The position numbers were made by a program, and so were the translations under genes. 64,000 bases of DNA from Bryobacterales bacterium. GTDB taxonomy: Bacteria; Acidobacteriota; Terriglobia; Bryobacterales; Bryobacteraceae. Where the stretch lies: positions 1 through 64,000 of the forward strand of contig JAEUQF010000382.1 in assembly GCA_016789745.1 (NCBI GenBank), in the 5' to 3' direction. Positions 9,258-18,408 of this stretch are shown piece after piece. The notes beneath the pieces were generated by a model, which made no database searches, was not told where the DNA came from, and worked only from the letters and a program-made list of their open reading frames with translations. How positions within the stretch are numbered: position 1 is the first letter of the stretch; the number at the start of each line of letters is the position of its first letter.

Positions 9258-9926
9258 ATGACGGACAAGACTGTGCTCATCACGGGCGCCAATGGTGGGC
9301 TGGGTAACACCGTGTCCCGCGCCTTCCTGGACGCCGGTGCGCGCGTTTTCGGCGTTTCCCGTTCCATACGCGAAGACGAGTTCGGGCACCAGCGATTCAC
9401 GGGGATCGCGGCGGAGTTGACCTCAGCCGAAAGCACCGCGGCCATTGTCAGCAAGGCCGGGCCGGTGGATGTGGTGGTGCACCTGGTGGGCGGCTTCGCG
9501 GGCGGCACTGCGGTGGCCGAGACACCGGTCGAAACTCTGGACAAAATGTTGCAGATTAACCTGCGAACCGCCTATCTGATGGCGCAGGCGGTGCTGCCCG
9601 GCATGCGCGAGCGGCGAACAGGCTGTGTCCTGGCAATCGGAAGCCGGGCCGCGTCGCAACCGGTGGCCACCCTGACCGCGTACGCCGCGTCGAAGGCAGC
9701 CCTATCGGCGCTGATTCGCGGTATCGCGGTGGAAAACCGTGCTGCCGGCATAACGGCTAACCTGGTCACCCCGGGAACCATCGACACGCCCGCCAACCGC
9801 GCCGCCATGCCGGACGCGGATCCTTCCCGCTGGGTGAAGCCCGAACAGATCGCGGCGCTGCTGCTGCATCTGGCGTCGCCCTTGGGATCGCAGATCAGTG
9901 GTGTCGAGATTCCGATTGGAGACTAG
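9258..9926 (+). CDS. Short-chain dehydrogenase/reductase (SDR)
   Basis: 222 residues, somewhat shorter than classical SDRs (about 250). The Rossmann cofactor motif TGANGGLG is at residues 9-16, the HLVGGFAGG segment replaces the usual NNAG motif, and the active site has a Ser in AIGSRAA and YAASK. The NLVTPGTIDTP segment after the active site is also canonical. It is an NAD(P)H-dependent oxidoreductase of unknown substrate, presumably cytoplasmic. No Shine-Dalgarno is visible; an A/T-rich TTATAT lies at 9234-9239. A strong hairpin follows its stop codon. Confidence 0.85.
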   Translation: MTDKTVLITGANGGLGNTVSRAFLDAGARVFGVSRSIREDEFGHQRFTGIAAELTSAESTAAIVSKAGPVDVVVHLVGGFAGGTAVAETPVETLDKMLQINLRTAYLMAQAVLPGMRERRTGCVLAIGSRAASQPVATLTAYAASKAALSALIRGIAVENRAAGITANLVTPGTIDTPANRAAMPDADPSRWVKPEQIAALLLHLASPLGSQISGVEIPIGD

Positions 9927-9928
9927 AC

Positions 9929-9962
9929 TCGCCGCGAAGCACGGGTTGGTGCTCCGCGGCGA
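9929..9962. terminator. Bidirectional terminator-like hairpin
   Basis: Arms of 14 nt pair with one mismatch (TCGCCGCG-A-AGCAC at 9929-9942 with GTGCT-C-CGCGGCGA at 9949-9962) around a 6-nt loop. It lies 2 nt after the SDR stop and 18 nt past the stop of the convergent gene. There is no U-tract on either strand, so it may act as a transcript end-stabiliser or need Rho. Confidence 0.6.
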
Positions 9963-9980
9963 AGGGTTACGGTTGTAAAA

Positions 9981-10949
9981 TTACCGGCGATTCTGAACCG
10001 TCGGCGCGGCCGGTGTCGGACGCTCCACCCGAATTGGGATCGTCGCCTCCACCTTTTGCGTAGTTGCCAGGAACCCGGTGAGCGAATAGTCGCCGGGTGC
10101 AAGTTGCGGCAGGTCCACGATGGCCAGCCACTGCTTTGTGCCCTGGATGAGCACCTCGCCGCGGTAGATCAGCGGGAAGGCCCGGTTGGCCGACCAGGTG
10201 TACACAATCTCACCCTTCCCGTCGCGGATCTGGACATCGTAGTCCTGCCCGCTAGGGAACGTCAGAACCAGCGGCTGGTCCTGCGTGTTGCGAAGGGTCA
10301 TGCGCACGGTTGCGATCGCTCCCGGCGCGTAAACCAGGCGGTCGGTAGCCACGGTGAAGCCGGTCTCCGCGGCCCCCACCTCGACATAGCCCCCACTTAA
10401 GCGCGCGTAGACCAGTTGCATCACGCGTTCTCCGGTGAACGAAGTCGATCGACGCTCTGCCAGGCCGATGCCCGGCAGATACGTTTCCTGCGTCAAGCCG
10501 GCGTCGGCGCACTGGCCGGGCGCATAGCCGACTTCGAGTCCATCGGTGAACTCGCCGAGCGGAGACCGTACGGTGGCGCGGCGGGAGCGAATCACCGCGG
10601 TCGGATTGCATTCATCAATGCCGGTGGCGAACGCCTCCCCCACGGCGGCGTTAAAAGGGAGCCACGTGCGCTCTTGGCCTTCGTCTCTTCGCAGGAACAC
10701 CAGAACGTTGTTTTCCCGATAGCGCATCAAAAGCGGGCCGCCGGGGAAGCCGGTCACCTGAAAATAGCGTGCGCCATTCACCTCGCGGGTGCCGGTGACT
10801 TCGACGACCCAGGATTCCGCAGGCGCGCGTCCCGCCGAGCGGTAGACCCACTGGTTACCTATGTCCAGGGGAAAGTAGTGTTGCTGCTGATCCTGGGCGA
10901 ACAGGCCCGCACTGGCGAATAACAGGGTCAGTGCTGTTTTGTACATCAT
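9981..10949 (-). CDS. Secreted protein with C-terminal BsuPI-like domain
   Basis: 322 residues. A signal peptide (MMYKTALTLLFASAGLFAQ) is followed by a region rich in aromatic and Gly residues (DIGNQWVYRSAG, YFQVTGFPGGPLLMRY) that resembles other acidobacterial secreted proteins. The last 110 residues (from FTVATDRLVYAPGA) match the pattern of the BsuPI intracellular proteinase inhibitor fold: TLRNTQDQPLVLTFPSGQDYDV, then YTWSANRAFPL, then LAPGDYSLTGFL. BsuPI domains are Ig-like, and an inhibitor role here is not shown. A TATTAA box lies 7 nt upstream of the ATG. Confidence 0.7.
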   Translation of the reverse strand: MMYKTALTLLFASAGLFAQDQQQHYFPLDIGNQWVYRSAGRAPAESWVVEVTGTREVNGARYFQVTGFPGGPLLMRYRENNVLVFLRRDEGQERTWLPFNAAVGEAFATGIDECNPTAVIRSRRATVRSPLGEFTDGLEVGYAPGQCADAGLTQETYLPGIGLAERRSTSFTGERVMQLVYARLSGGYVEVGAAETGFTVATDRLVYAPGAIATVRMTLRNTQDQPLVLTFPSGQDYDVQIRDGKGEIVYTWSANRAFPLIYRGEVLIQGTKQWLAIVDLPQLAPGDYSLTGFLATTQKVEATIPIRVERPTPAAPTVQNRR

Positions 10950-10956
10950 GATTGGT

Positions 10957-10962
10957 TTAATA
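10957..10962 (-). promoter_or_regulatory. Candidate -10 box (TATTAA) of a leaderless promoter
   Basis: On the minus strand TATTAA ends 7 nt before the ATG of the BsuPI-domain gene, which would put the transcription start at or next to the start codon. No Shine-Dalgarno is seen in the gap. A clear -35 box is not visible. Confidence 0.4.
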
Positions 10963-10994
10963 CACCTCTCGTTTGTCTGGGGCCGAATGCGGAC

Positions 10995-11008
10995 GCGAGC
11001 GCGCTCGC
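10995..11008. repeat. Perfect 14-bp palindrome in a divergent intergenic region
   Basis: GCGAGCGCGCTCGC is fully self-complementary and lies between the divergent genes starting at 10949 (minus) and 11089 (plus). It is followed by a C6 run. It could be an operator for a dimeric regulator or a hairpin; nothing in the sequence separates these. Confidence 0.4.
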
Positions 11009-11088
11009 CCCCCTAAATAGATGCGCGAAGAAGAAGCCCGGTATGGCTCGCGTTACGTCTGGAGATAATGAGAGTAAGGAACGACGCC

Positions 11089-11856
11089 ATGAAGTACATC
11101 TTCTTCGCCTTGGCTTTGCCGCTGCTGCTCTGGGCAGCAAACTTCAAGCTCTATTTGAAGGATGGCACGTATCACGTGGTGCGGGAGTATAAGGTCGACG
11201 GCGACCGGCTGAGTTACTACTCGGTGGAACGGCGGGACTGGGAGGAGTTGCCTACCGACCTGGTTGACTTGGCGCGAACGAAGAAGGAAGTGGGCGAGAA
11301 GGCCGCCGCGGAGAAGGAATCGGCGAAGCTGATCGATGAGGAAGAGAAGGCGGAGCGGGCGCTGGCGAAGGAAGTGTCCAGCGTGCCCCAGGGCTTTGGC
11401 GTCTACTACGTGAACGGGAAAGAAGTAGTGCCGGTGAAGATCGCCGAGGCCAAGGTCAACAATAACAAGCGCCGTAGCGTGCTGCAGGTGATGATGCCCG
11501 TTCCGATCATTACGGGCAAGGCGACCTTGGAACTCGATGGCGAGACATCAGCTTTTGTGGTGAAGGAAGACACGCCCGAGTTTTACTTCCGTCTGTCGCA
11601 GCCGGAGCGCTTCGGCATCGTGAAGCTGAAGCCGGGACAGAAAGGGACGCGTGTTGTCGAGGACATCACCATCGTGCCGGTTTCCAAGGAGATGGTGGAA
11701 GAGCGCGTGGAGATTGAAGTCTTCCGCCGGCAGATGGGAGACGAGCTGTATAAGGTTTGGCCGATGAAGCCGCTGGAGCCTGGTGAGTATGCCGCGATTC
11801 AGTTTACCGAGGGCAAAGTGAACGCCCAGATCTGGGACTTCAGCTATAAGAAGTAG
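11089..11856 (+). CDS. Secreted acidobacterial protein of unknown function
   Basis: 255 residues from the ATG at 11089, preceded by AAGGA at a 9-nt spacing; an upstream ATG at 11068 adds seven residues. A signal peptide (MKYIFFALALPLLLWAANF) precedes a conserved-looking segment (KLYLKDGTYHVVREYKV, then YYSVERRDWEELP) that I associate with secreted acidobacterial proteins of unknown role. A charged Lys/Glu/Ala-rich helix follows (about 65-100), then a beta-rich C-terminal half (FGVYYVNGKEVVPVKIAEA, then YKVWPMKPLEPGEYAAIQF). The helix probably forms a coiled coil. No enzymatic motif is visible. Confidence 0.7.
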   Translation: MKYIFFALALPLLLWAANFKLYLKDGTYHVVREYKVDGDRLSYYSVERRDWEELPTDLVDLARTKKEVGEKAAAEKESAKLIDEEEKAERALAKEVSSVPQGFGVYYVNGKEVVPVKIAEAKVNNNKRRSVLQVMMPVPIITGKATLELDGETSAFVVKEDTPEFYFRLSQPERFGIVKLKPGQKGTRVVEDITIVPVSKEMVEERVEIEVFRRQMGDELYKVWPMKPLEPGEYAAIQFTEGKVNAQIWDFSYKK

Positions 11857-11872
11857 AAGTTAGGCTAAGATT

Positions 11873-12384
11873 ATGCCAGTTCGCGTGGCGATGAGCGAGG
11901 CGGAATACCTGGAGACGCCGTCCCCGGTCCGGAGCCCGACTTCGTGGACGGGGAGGTGATCGACCGGAGTGTGCCGACAAATCACCATTCGGCGATACAG
12001 TTCTTTTTCAGCGGCTGGCTTTGGCCGATGCAGGAACAGGGCCGCTTGTTCACGCGGCCCGAGTTGCGAATGCCCGTTGCGCCGGGCAAGTACCGAGTGG
12101 CTGACCTTGCGATTTTTGAGCAGCCGCCAATCGGGTCGCTAACTAACAAGCCACCGCTGGCAGTGATAGAAATTCTGTCTCCGGATGACCGCGCCACCAA
12201 GCTCCACCGAAAGCTGTCCGACTACGCGGCCTTCGGTGTCCGCCACATCTGGATTGTCGATCCGATGCTACGTGAGATCTACATCTACGCTGACCGGAGC
12301 TTGCGACAGGTGGACAGCTTTGAATTGCCGGCATTCGGCCTGCGTTTCAGTTGCCCGGAGATGATGTCCCAAATCATCGACTAG
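11873..12384 (+). pseudogene. Uma2-family PD-(D/E)XK endonuclease, frameshifted near its N-terminus
   Basis: The frame that opens at ATG 11873 reads MPVRVAMSEAEYLETP and then goes out of frame near 11921. One extra base there would restore FPGPEPDFVDGEVIDR and join the long downstream frame, which alone is open only from about 11944. The downstream part holds the rest of the nuclease core: LRMPVAPGKYRVADLAIF (active-site Asp), LAVIEILSPDD (Glu) and KLSDYAAFGVRHIWIVD. Apart from the single-base lesion the gene looks healthy, so the frameshift is either recent or a sequence error. Its TAG is shared, as CTAG, with the stop of the convergent receptor gene. Confidence 0.7.
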
Positions 12385-14729
12385 AACCGCCAGTCCATCC
12401 CAATCAACGGAAACACGCCCAGGTTCTCATTCAACTCGATGCCGTTCACGCGCCGGTCCCAGCCGAAGCCAGCGACGTTCTTGCGATTTGTCACGTTCTG
12501 GACCCCGATGAACACCAGCAGCGGCTTGTCACGGACCATGAACGTACGGTCGGCGCGGATGTCGAGCCGGAAGTAGTCTGGAAGCCGCTCGGCGTTCACC
12601 CGGGACAGATCGAAGATACCGCGGTTTTGGGCCACTGAGTTCACCGGATCAAAGGGAGTATATGGGCGGCCCGATAGAAAGGCCAGGCGCGTCGACAGTT
12701 CCCACTTCTTGGTCAGTCGATAGCCGCCGACGGTGTTAAAGATGAACGGATAGTCAAAGGAACTGGGGCGCCGGATCTCATCCAGTCCGGCCTGCCGGCT
12801 GCGCGAGAAGGCGAGATTCGCCTGGCCAAACCACTTGTCGGTGAACTTCTTTTCCACGAAGAACTCCACGCCCTGCACGTTGCCGCGGCCGGCGCTCGTC
12901 ATCGGGAACAGGATCTGCTGGACGGCGAACGTATCGCCGACGTTGGCGAGCGACAGGGAAGGGAACTGCGTGGAGACCGGATAGTCCTTGTAGTTCTTGC
13001 GATAGAACTCGGCCGTCATCCGCAGCGTGGGACTCATCTGATAGCTCAGTCCGGTCACGTAGTGATCGGCCCGCGAGGGCACCAGGTCGCGGTTTACCGG
13101 ATAGGCGGACAGGAACAGGAAGAACGGCTGCTGGTAGTAGCTGCCGAAACTGGCGCGCCAGGAGAGGCGGTCGGTGAGGCGGTAGCTGACGCCGGCGCGC
13201 GGGCTGAAACGCGTCTCGCCAATGTACTGGTAGTTGTCGAAGCGCCCGCCCCAAGTCAGGTTCAACCGCTTGGTGACGTTCTTTGTCGATTGAAAATACG
13301 CGCCGCTCTGGTAGGCGCGGAACGAGCGTCGTAGAAAGAAGGGGTTGATGTCGCGTTGCAGCGAGTACGGGCTATCGTAGCCAAGCGGCGACTCGGTGTT
13401 GTAGTTCAGCCGGAAGATCTTGAAGCTGCCGCCGGCCTGCAGCTTGTCGAACATGGGGATGTAGGTGGTGAGGTCGTATTTGAGTGTGGTTTCGCCCTCC
13501 CGCGAGTCGTCAAAGTAGATCACCGGGCTCGCTCCGATGAGTTGGTCCGTGTTCGTGTTAACGGGGGGAACGCCGCGCCGGAACAGGTCGCGCACCGTAG
13601 TGCCCACCTTGGCTTCCGAATGGGTCAGGCCCAGCAGGCCCACGCCGCTGTTGCCGAACAGACGCTGCCAGTTGAAGCCATTGGCGCTACGCCAGCCGCT
13701 GTAGCGGATGTCGAACTCTTCGACGTCGCTCTCCTTGCCGTCCTTCGGACCCAGGCGGATCGAGTCCGTGCCGCTGACGCTGACGCCCCAGATGCGATCC
13801 TTTGGTGTCAGGTCGTACACCGCCTTGGCGTTGAAAGTGTACACGACAGGCACGCCGCCGAAGCCCACGTCGTCAGTGAAGGCGTCGAGGAAACTGCGGC
13901 GGAACGACGCAATCCATGAACCGCGATTCTTCTTGATCGGCCCTTCGAACAACGCCCCGCCGCCGGCAAAACCCAGCGTCGCACGGCCCTGTATGGACTC
14001 GCGGTTGCCCTCGCGCTGGACGATCTGCAGCACGCTGCTGGTGCGGTTGATATAGGACGACGGATAGCCGCCGGTGAGGAACGTGACGTCATTGATCATC
14101 GCCGCATCCAGCAGGCTGACGGTGCCGCCGGCGCTGGCGAAGTTCGCAAAGGCGTTGATATTAGGAATCTCAATATTGTCGACGATGAAGAGATTTTCCA
14201 GCGGGCTGCCGCCGCGAACGATGATGTCATTGCGGAAATCATCTGAGCCGATCGCCACGCCGGGCAGCGTCTGCACGTAGCGCGAGACATCCTGCAGCGC
14301 GCCGGCGCTCTTGAAGATCTCCGTGGGCTGCACCAGGAAGCCGGAGTTCTTCACTTCTTCCGGCGCCAGGAAAACGCTTTCGGTCACCGTAATGGTCTGC
14401 TGCAGCGCGTCGATCTTCGGCAGGCTTACCTCCACCTTATCTTCCAGGCCGGCGCGGACCTCCACGTCCGCGCTACGCACCGGCGGCTGATTCTGGCCTG
14501 TCGCCTCCAATTGATAACGGCCCGGGCGCAGTTCGCCGATGCGGAACTGGCCCTTGTCATCGGTGGTCACGCAGCGCGTGGTGGGTAGCGCGCAGACGCG
14601 GACGGAGGCGGCGGGTGTACCTGCGCCGTCCATCACAGTTCCCACGATCGCGCCAACTCCCGTAGTGTCCTGCGCGGAGGCCACGCCCAGCAGGAGAAAC
14701 ATCAAACTGTAACTGAACCTGTACTTCAT
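12381..14729 (-). CDS. TonB-dependent receptor with N-terminal carboxypeptidase-regulatory-like domain
   Basis: 782 residues, shorter than the other three receptors here (1079-1165). A signal peptide (MKYRFSYSLMFLLLGVASAQ) is followed by an Ig-like CarboxypepD_reg domain (about 25-105: GAIVGTVMDGAGTPAASV, FRIGELRPGRYQLEATGQ). A plug domain comes next (DVSRYVQTLPGVAIG, IIVRGGSPLENLFIVDNIE), then an outer-membrane beta-barrel ending in an aromatic residue (LIGMDWRF). It should take up a large substrate through the outer membrane using TonB-ExbBD energy; the ligand is unknown. It overlaps the Uma2 gene by 4 bp at the 3' end and is divergent from the protease gene. Confidence 0.9.
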   Translation of the reverse strand: MKYRFSYSLMFLLLGVASAQDTTGVGAIVGTVMDGAGTPAASVRVCALPTTRCVTTDDKGQFRIGELRPGRYQLEATGQNQPPVRSADVEVRAGLEDKVEVSLPKIDALQQTITVTESVFLAPEEVKNSGFLVQPTEIFKSAGALQDVSRYVQTLPGVAIGSDDFRNDIIVRGGSPLENLFIVDNIEIPNINAFANFASAGGTVSLLDAAMINDVTFLTGGYPSSYINRTSSVLQIVQREGNRESIQGRATLGFAGGGALFEGPIKKNRGSWIASFRRSFLDAFTDDVGFGGVPVVYTFNAKAVYDLTPKDRIWGVSVSGTDSIRLGPKDGKESDVEEFDIRYSGWRSANGFNWQRLFGNSGVGLLGLTHSEAKVGTTVRDLFRRGVPPVNTNTDQLIGASPVIYFDDSREGETTLKYDLTTYIPMFDKLQAGGSFKIFRLNYNTESPLGYDSPYSLQRDINPFFLRRSFRAYQSGAYFQSTKNVTKRLNLTWGGRFDNYQYIGETRFSPRAGVSYRLTDRLSWRASFGSYYQQPFFLFLSAYPVNRDLVPSRADHYVTGLSYQMSPTLRMTAEFYRKNYKDYPVSTQFPSLSLANVGDTFAVQQILFPMTSAGRGNVQGVEFFVEKKFTDKWFGQANLAFSRSRQAGLDEIRRPSSFDYPFIFNTVGGYRLTKKWELSTRLAFLSGRPYTPFDPVNSVAQNRGIFDLSRVNAERLPDYFRLDIRADRTFMVRDKPLLVFIGVQNVTNRKNVAGFGWDRRVNGIELNENLGVFPLIGMDWRF

Positions 14730-14827
14730 GTCTTCGTACGTCTTTAATGACGCCCGGCTTTCAATGACGATGCAAAATCTGCATTGCCTGGCAGCAGAGA
14801 AATGGCGGCTACAATAGGATGTTTCCC

Positions 14828-17800
14828 ATGAGAGCCGCGCTGGCGTTGCCCGTTCTGCTTATCGCCCCGGCGTTCTGCCAAACGGCAGCGCTGCCGTACC
14901 TTACCGAGCCGCATCTGGCGCCCGACCGGCCCGAGATCGCCTTCGTTTCCGGCGGCGATATCTGGCGCGTGGCGGCAAACGGGGGTGAAGCGTCGCTGCT
15001 GGTGGCCGGTGCCGGCGAAGAGTCGCGGCCGTTGTATTCGCCGGATGGGAAGTCCCTGGCGTTTGTGAGTACACGCACGGGGGATGGCGACATTTATGTC
15101 TTGACCTTGGCCACCGGGCACCTGAAGCGGCTCACGTTCACCGACGGTCCGGAGCAGTTGGACGCTTGGTCGCGCGATGGGCAGTGGCTGTACTTCCATG
15201 CCGGCTATAACGAAATCGCCAACATGAGCGATGTGTTGCGTGTCCGCCTGAGTGGTGGAACGCCGGTGCCCGTGGCCGCCGACCGCTATACCAACGAGTT
15301 CTTCGCCGCCCCTTCGCCGGACGGCAAACTAGTGGCCATCAACGCCCGTGGCATCGCCAATCGCCAGTGGTGGAGAAAAGGCCACAGCCATCTGGACCAG
15401 AGTGAGATCCTGCTGTTAAAGCCGGGCGCTCCGCCCAGCTATGAACGTATCACCGACGGCGGCGCCAAGGAGATCTGGCCGATGTGGGCGCCGGACGGTA
15501 AGTCCCTGTTTTTCGTTTCCGACCGCACGGGTGTGGAGAACGTCTGGCGGCAACCGGTGGGTGGCACCTCACGCCAGCTCACACAGTTCAAGGATGGACG
15601 CGTGCTGTGGCCCGCGATCTCTTACGACGGCAAGACGATGCTGTTCGAGCGCGACTTCCGCATCTGGAAGATGGAGACGAAGGACGGCAAAGCATCGGCG
15701 CTTTCCATCCAATTGCGGGGGCTGCCCGCCGGGCCTCCGGCCACGCGGACCACATTGACCAACTTCGAAGAACTGGCGCTGTCGCCCGATGGGCGCAAAC
15801 TGGCGCTGGTGGGCCGTGGGGAGGTGTTCGCGGCATCGGCACGCACGGGTGGGCCGGCGGTAGCCATCACGAACTCGCCGGCGCATGAGTACCAGGTGTC
15901 GTGGTCGCCGGACAGCCGCAAGCTGGTGTACGTCTCCGATCGCAACGGGCCCTACAACGTCTACCTCCACGACTTTGAAACGCAGACCGAGACGCGGCTC
16001 ACCTCCGCCGGCGAGTCGGACGCCGCGCCGCGTTTCTCGCCCGATGGCAAGAGCGTCAGCTATACGCGCGGCGGTACCGGCCTGTGGGTCTACGAGTTCG
16101 ACAAGAAGCAGGAGCGGCAGGTCACGGCCGCGGTGGTGGGGCGCCAGCCGCTGGTAAGCATGGAGGATGTGGCTTGGTCGCCAGACAGCCGCTATCTGGC
16201 GTATGTGAATCGCGGAACAAAAGGCTTCTCCAATGTTTGGATCGTGCCGGCGGCGGGGGGCGAGGCGCAGGCGGCTTCGTTCCTGGCCAACGGCATGGCG
16301 CGCACGGTGGCCTGGCATCCGCAGGGGCAGGCGCTGTACTTCTCTTCGTCGCAGCGCACCGAACAGCGGCAGATTGCCCGTGTCGACCTGGTGCCGCGTA
16401 CGCCGCGCTTTCGCGAGGATCAGTTTCGGGAGTTGTTCCGGCCGGCAGGCAATGGGGAAGGAGCGCCACGGCCGGGCTCCAGTGCCGACGCCAAGCCGGC
16501 GAAGCCGGTGGAAATTGCCTGGGAAGGCATCCGGCAGCGCCTGACATTGCCGCAGGTTGGCCTGGACGTGCGCGGCTTCCAATTGAGCCCCGATGGCAAC
16601 ACGCTGCTGGTGGTGGCCGAAGTGGCCGGGCAGGAGAACCTCTACACCTACTCGCTGAGTGAGCCCCGTCGTGAAGAGGTGGTGGCGCGCCAGTTGACCA
16701 GCACCGCCGGGCCCAAGAACGACGCGCAGTTTGCGGCCGGCGGGCGCGAAGTCTGGTACCTGGAACGCGGGCGGCCTCATTCCATCTCGCTCGAGTCGCG
16801 CACGCCGAAGGTCCTGGCCGTGACTGCCGACCTTGATATCGACTTTGAACAGGACAAGCAGGAACTGTTCCGGCAAGCCTGGACGTTCACGGCCGATCAT
16901 TTCTTCGATGAGAAGTACAACGGAGCGAACTGGGATGCGCTGCGCGGCACCTATGCGCCGCTGGTGGCCGGCGCGCGCACGCGGCCGGAACTGCACCGCA
17001 TCTTGAATCTGATGCATGGCGAGTTGAATGCGTCGCACTCGGGTATCGGCGCGGGGCCGGGCCGGGTTGAAGCGACGACAGCGGCGCTTGGGATACGGTT
17101 TGACGCGGCGGGGCTGGAGCAGGGAAGCCACGTGGTGACGGAGGTGATCGCGCTAAGTCCGGCGGCGATTGCCGGTGTGCAGGCGGGCGAAACGCTGGGT
17201 GCCGTGAATGGGCGTCCGCTGACAGCCGGTGTCAGTCTGGCCGAACTGCTGCAGCACCAGGCAGGCAAGCGCATCGAACTGACGCTAACGCTGGGAGCGG
17301 AGAGCCGCAAGCTGGCGGTGCAGCCCGTCAATCAGACAGCGGAGAAAGAACTGCTGTATCGGGCCTGGGTGGAGAGCCGGCGGCTCTATGTGGACAAGCA
17401 AAGCGGTGGGAAACTCGGTTACGTGCATCTGCCCGATATGAGTGACCGTTCGCTGGCGCGGCTGTATCTGGATCTCGACACCGACAACCACGCACGGCAG
17501 GGCGTGGTGGTGGATGTTCGCAACAACAGCGGCGGCTTCGTGAATGCCTACGCGCTGGATGTATTCACGCGCAAGCCGTACCTGACGTTTCTGGAGCGAG
17601 GCCGGTCAGCGGTGCCGGCCCGGTCTTCGCTTGGCCAGCGGGCGTTGGAACTGCCCACCGTTCTGGTGACCAATCAGCATTCGCTCTCCGATGCTGAAGA
17701 TTTCAGTGAAGGCTACCGGCGGTTGAAGGTGGGCCGCATCGTGGGCGAGCCCACAGCGGGCTGGATTGTCTACACCTGGAATCAGCGCCTGATCGATGGT

Positions 17801-18010
17801 TCTCAACTGCGGCTGCCGCGCACCAAGGTCTTCGACAACGACGGGCAATTGATGGAGATGCATCCGCGGCCGGTGGACGTGCCGGTGCAACGCCCGGTGG
17901 GGGAAAGCTATAGCGGCAGGGATTCGCAACTTGATGCCGCGGTGGCGGAACTGCTCCGCCAGTTGGAGTCCGACGGGCGTCCGGCATCCAGTCCGGCAGG
18001 ATTCCACTAG
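14828..18010 (+). CDS. Tricorn-like S41 family protease with WD40-like propellers and PDZ
   Basis: About 1060 residues. A signal peptide (MRAALALPVLLIAPAFCQ) is followed by two sets of PD40/WD40-like blades (about 30-650), seen as repeated LSPDGRKLALVGRG, WSPDSRKLVYVSDRNG and FSPDGKSV units. A tricorn C1-like helical domain (RQAWTFTADHFFDEKYNG) contains the catalytic His in ELNASHSGI (His737). A PDZ domain follows (VTEVIALSPAAIAGVQAGE), then the S41 core (VVVDVRNNSGG) with the nucleophile Ser in SLSDAEDFSEGYR (about Ser954). It should degrade peptides in the periplasm or outside the cell. AGGA lies 8 nt before the ATG at 14828; an ATG at 14819 is less well placed. Confidence 0.88.
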   Translation: MRAALALPVLLIAPAFCQTAALPYLTEPHLAPDRPEIAFVSGGDIWRVAANGGEASLLVAGAGEESRPLYSPDGKSLAFVSTRTGDGDIYVLTLATGHLKRLTFTDGPEQLDAWSRDGQWLYFHAGYNEIANMSDVLRVRLSGGTPVPVAADRYTNEFFAAPSPDGKLVAINARGIANRQWWRKGHSHLDQSEILLLKPGAPPSYERITDGGAKEIWPMWAPDGKSLFFVSDRTGVENVWRQPVGGTSRQLTQFKDGRVLWPAISYDGKTMLFERDFRIWKMETKDGKASALSIQLRGLPAGPPATRTTLTNFEELALSPDGRKLALVGRGEVFAASARTGGPAVAITNSPAHEYQVSWSPDSRKLVYVSDRNGPYNVYLHDFETQTETRLTSAGESDAAPRFSPDGKSVSYTRGGTGLWVYEFDKKQERQVTAAVVGRQPLVSMEDVAWSPDSRYLAYVNRGTKGFSNVWIVPAAGGEAQAASFLANGMARTVAWHPQGQALYFSSSQRTEQRQIARVDLVPRTPRFREDQFRELFRPAGNGEGAPRPGSSADAKPAKPVEIAWEGIRQRLTLPQVGLDVRGFQLSPDGNTLLVVAEVAGQENLYTYSLSEPRREEVVARQLTSTAGPKNDAQFAAGGREVWYLERGRPHSISLESRTPKVLAVTADLDIDFEQDKQELFRQAWTFTADHFFDEKYNGANWDALRGTYAPLVAGARTRPELHRILNLMHGELNASHSGIGAGPGRVEATTAALGIRFDAAGLEQGSHVVTEVIALSPAAIAGVQAGETLGAVNGRPLTAGVSLAELLQHQAGKRIELTLTLGAESRKLAVQPVNQTAEKELLYRAWVESRRLYVDKQSGGKLGYVHLPDMSDRSLARLYLDLDTDNHARQGVVVDVRNNSGGFVNAYALDVFTRKPYLTFLERGRSAVPARSSLGQRALELPTVLVTNQHSLSDAEDFSEGYRRLKVGRIVGEPTAGWIVYTWNQRLIDGSQLRLPRTKVFDNDGQLMEMHPRPVDVPVQRPVGESYSGRDSQLDAAVAELLRQLESDGRPASSPAGFH

Positions 18011-18017
18011 TCGGTCT

Positions 18018-18023
18018 TACAAT
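18018..18023 (+). promoter_or_regulatory. Candidate -10 box (TACAAT) of a leaderless promoter
   Basis: TACAAT ends 7 nt before the ATG at 18031. The gap reads AGGGAGT, so a short leader with a weak Shine-Dalgarno cannot be fully excluded. No -35 match is apparent. Confidence 0.4.
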
Positions 18024-18030
18024 AGGGAGT

Positions 18031-18408
18031 ATGCGAAGTTTGGGACTCCGTCTGGCTGCTCTGGTTGTGCTCGCGCTGCCCCTGCTGGCAGATGACGCCA
18101 CCACCACCCTGCGCATCGAAGTGAAGACTCTGAAGGATCGGCCCATTGAGCGGGCCAGCGTCGTATTGGACTTTCTGGAAGGCCGCTCGGTGGCGAAGCT
18201 GGGGCGCAAGGTGCGCAAGCACTGGGAAATGCGCACGAATCAGGACGGTGTGGCGAAACTGCCCCCCATCCCCCAAGGGAAGGTGCGGGTGCAGGTGATC
18301 GCCAACGGCTACCAAACCTTCGGGCAGGTTTATGACCTGAGCGAAGAAGAGAAGACCCTGGAAATCAAGCTGAACCCGCCGCAGTCGCAGTTCTCAGTAC
18401 ATCAGTAG
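18031..18408 (+). CDS. Small secreted protein with carboxypeptidase-regulatory-like (prealbumin) fold
   Basis: 125 residues. A signal peptide (MRSLGLRLAALVVLALPLLA) is followed by a single Ig/prealbumin-like beta-sandwich: LRIEVKTLKDRPIERASVVLDF, then RTNQDGVAKLPPIPQGKVRVQV and ANGYQTFGQVYDL. This is the pattern of the CarboxypepD_reg-like domains found at the front of the receptors, but standing alone. It may be a periplasmic binding or scaffold module; its role is unknown. It lies between the protease and purS genes. Confidence 0.65.
   Translation: MRSLGLRLAALVVLALPLLADDATTTLRIEVKTLKDRPIERASVVLDFLEGRSVAKLGRKVRKHWEMRTNQDGVAKLPPIPQGKVRVQVIANGYQTFGQVYDLSEEEKTLEIKLNPPQSQFSVHQ

Noticed and set aside
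15569..17131. A 520-codon minus-strand open frame inside the tricorn-like protease gene
   Set aside because: Antisense to a gene with clear S41 and propeller motifs; composition (Arg, His, Pro) is typical of a shadow frame.
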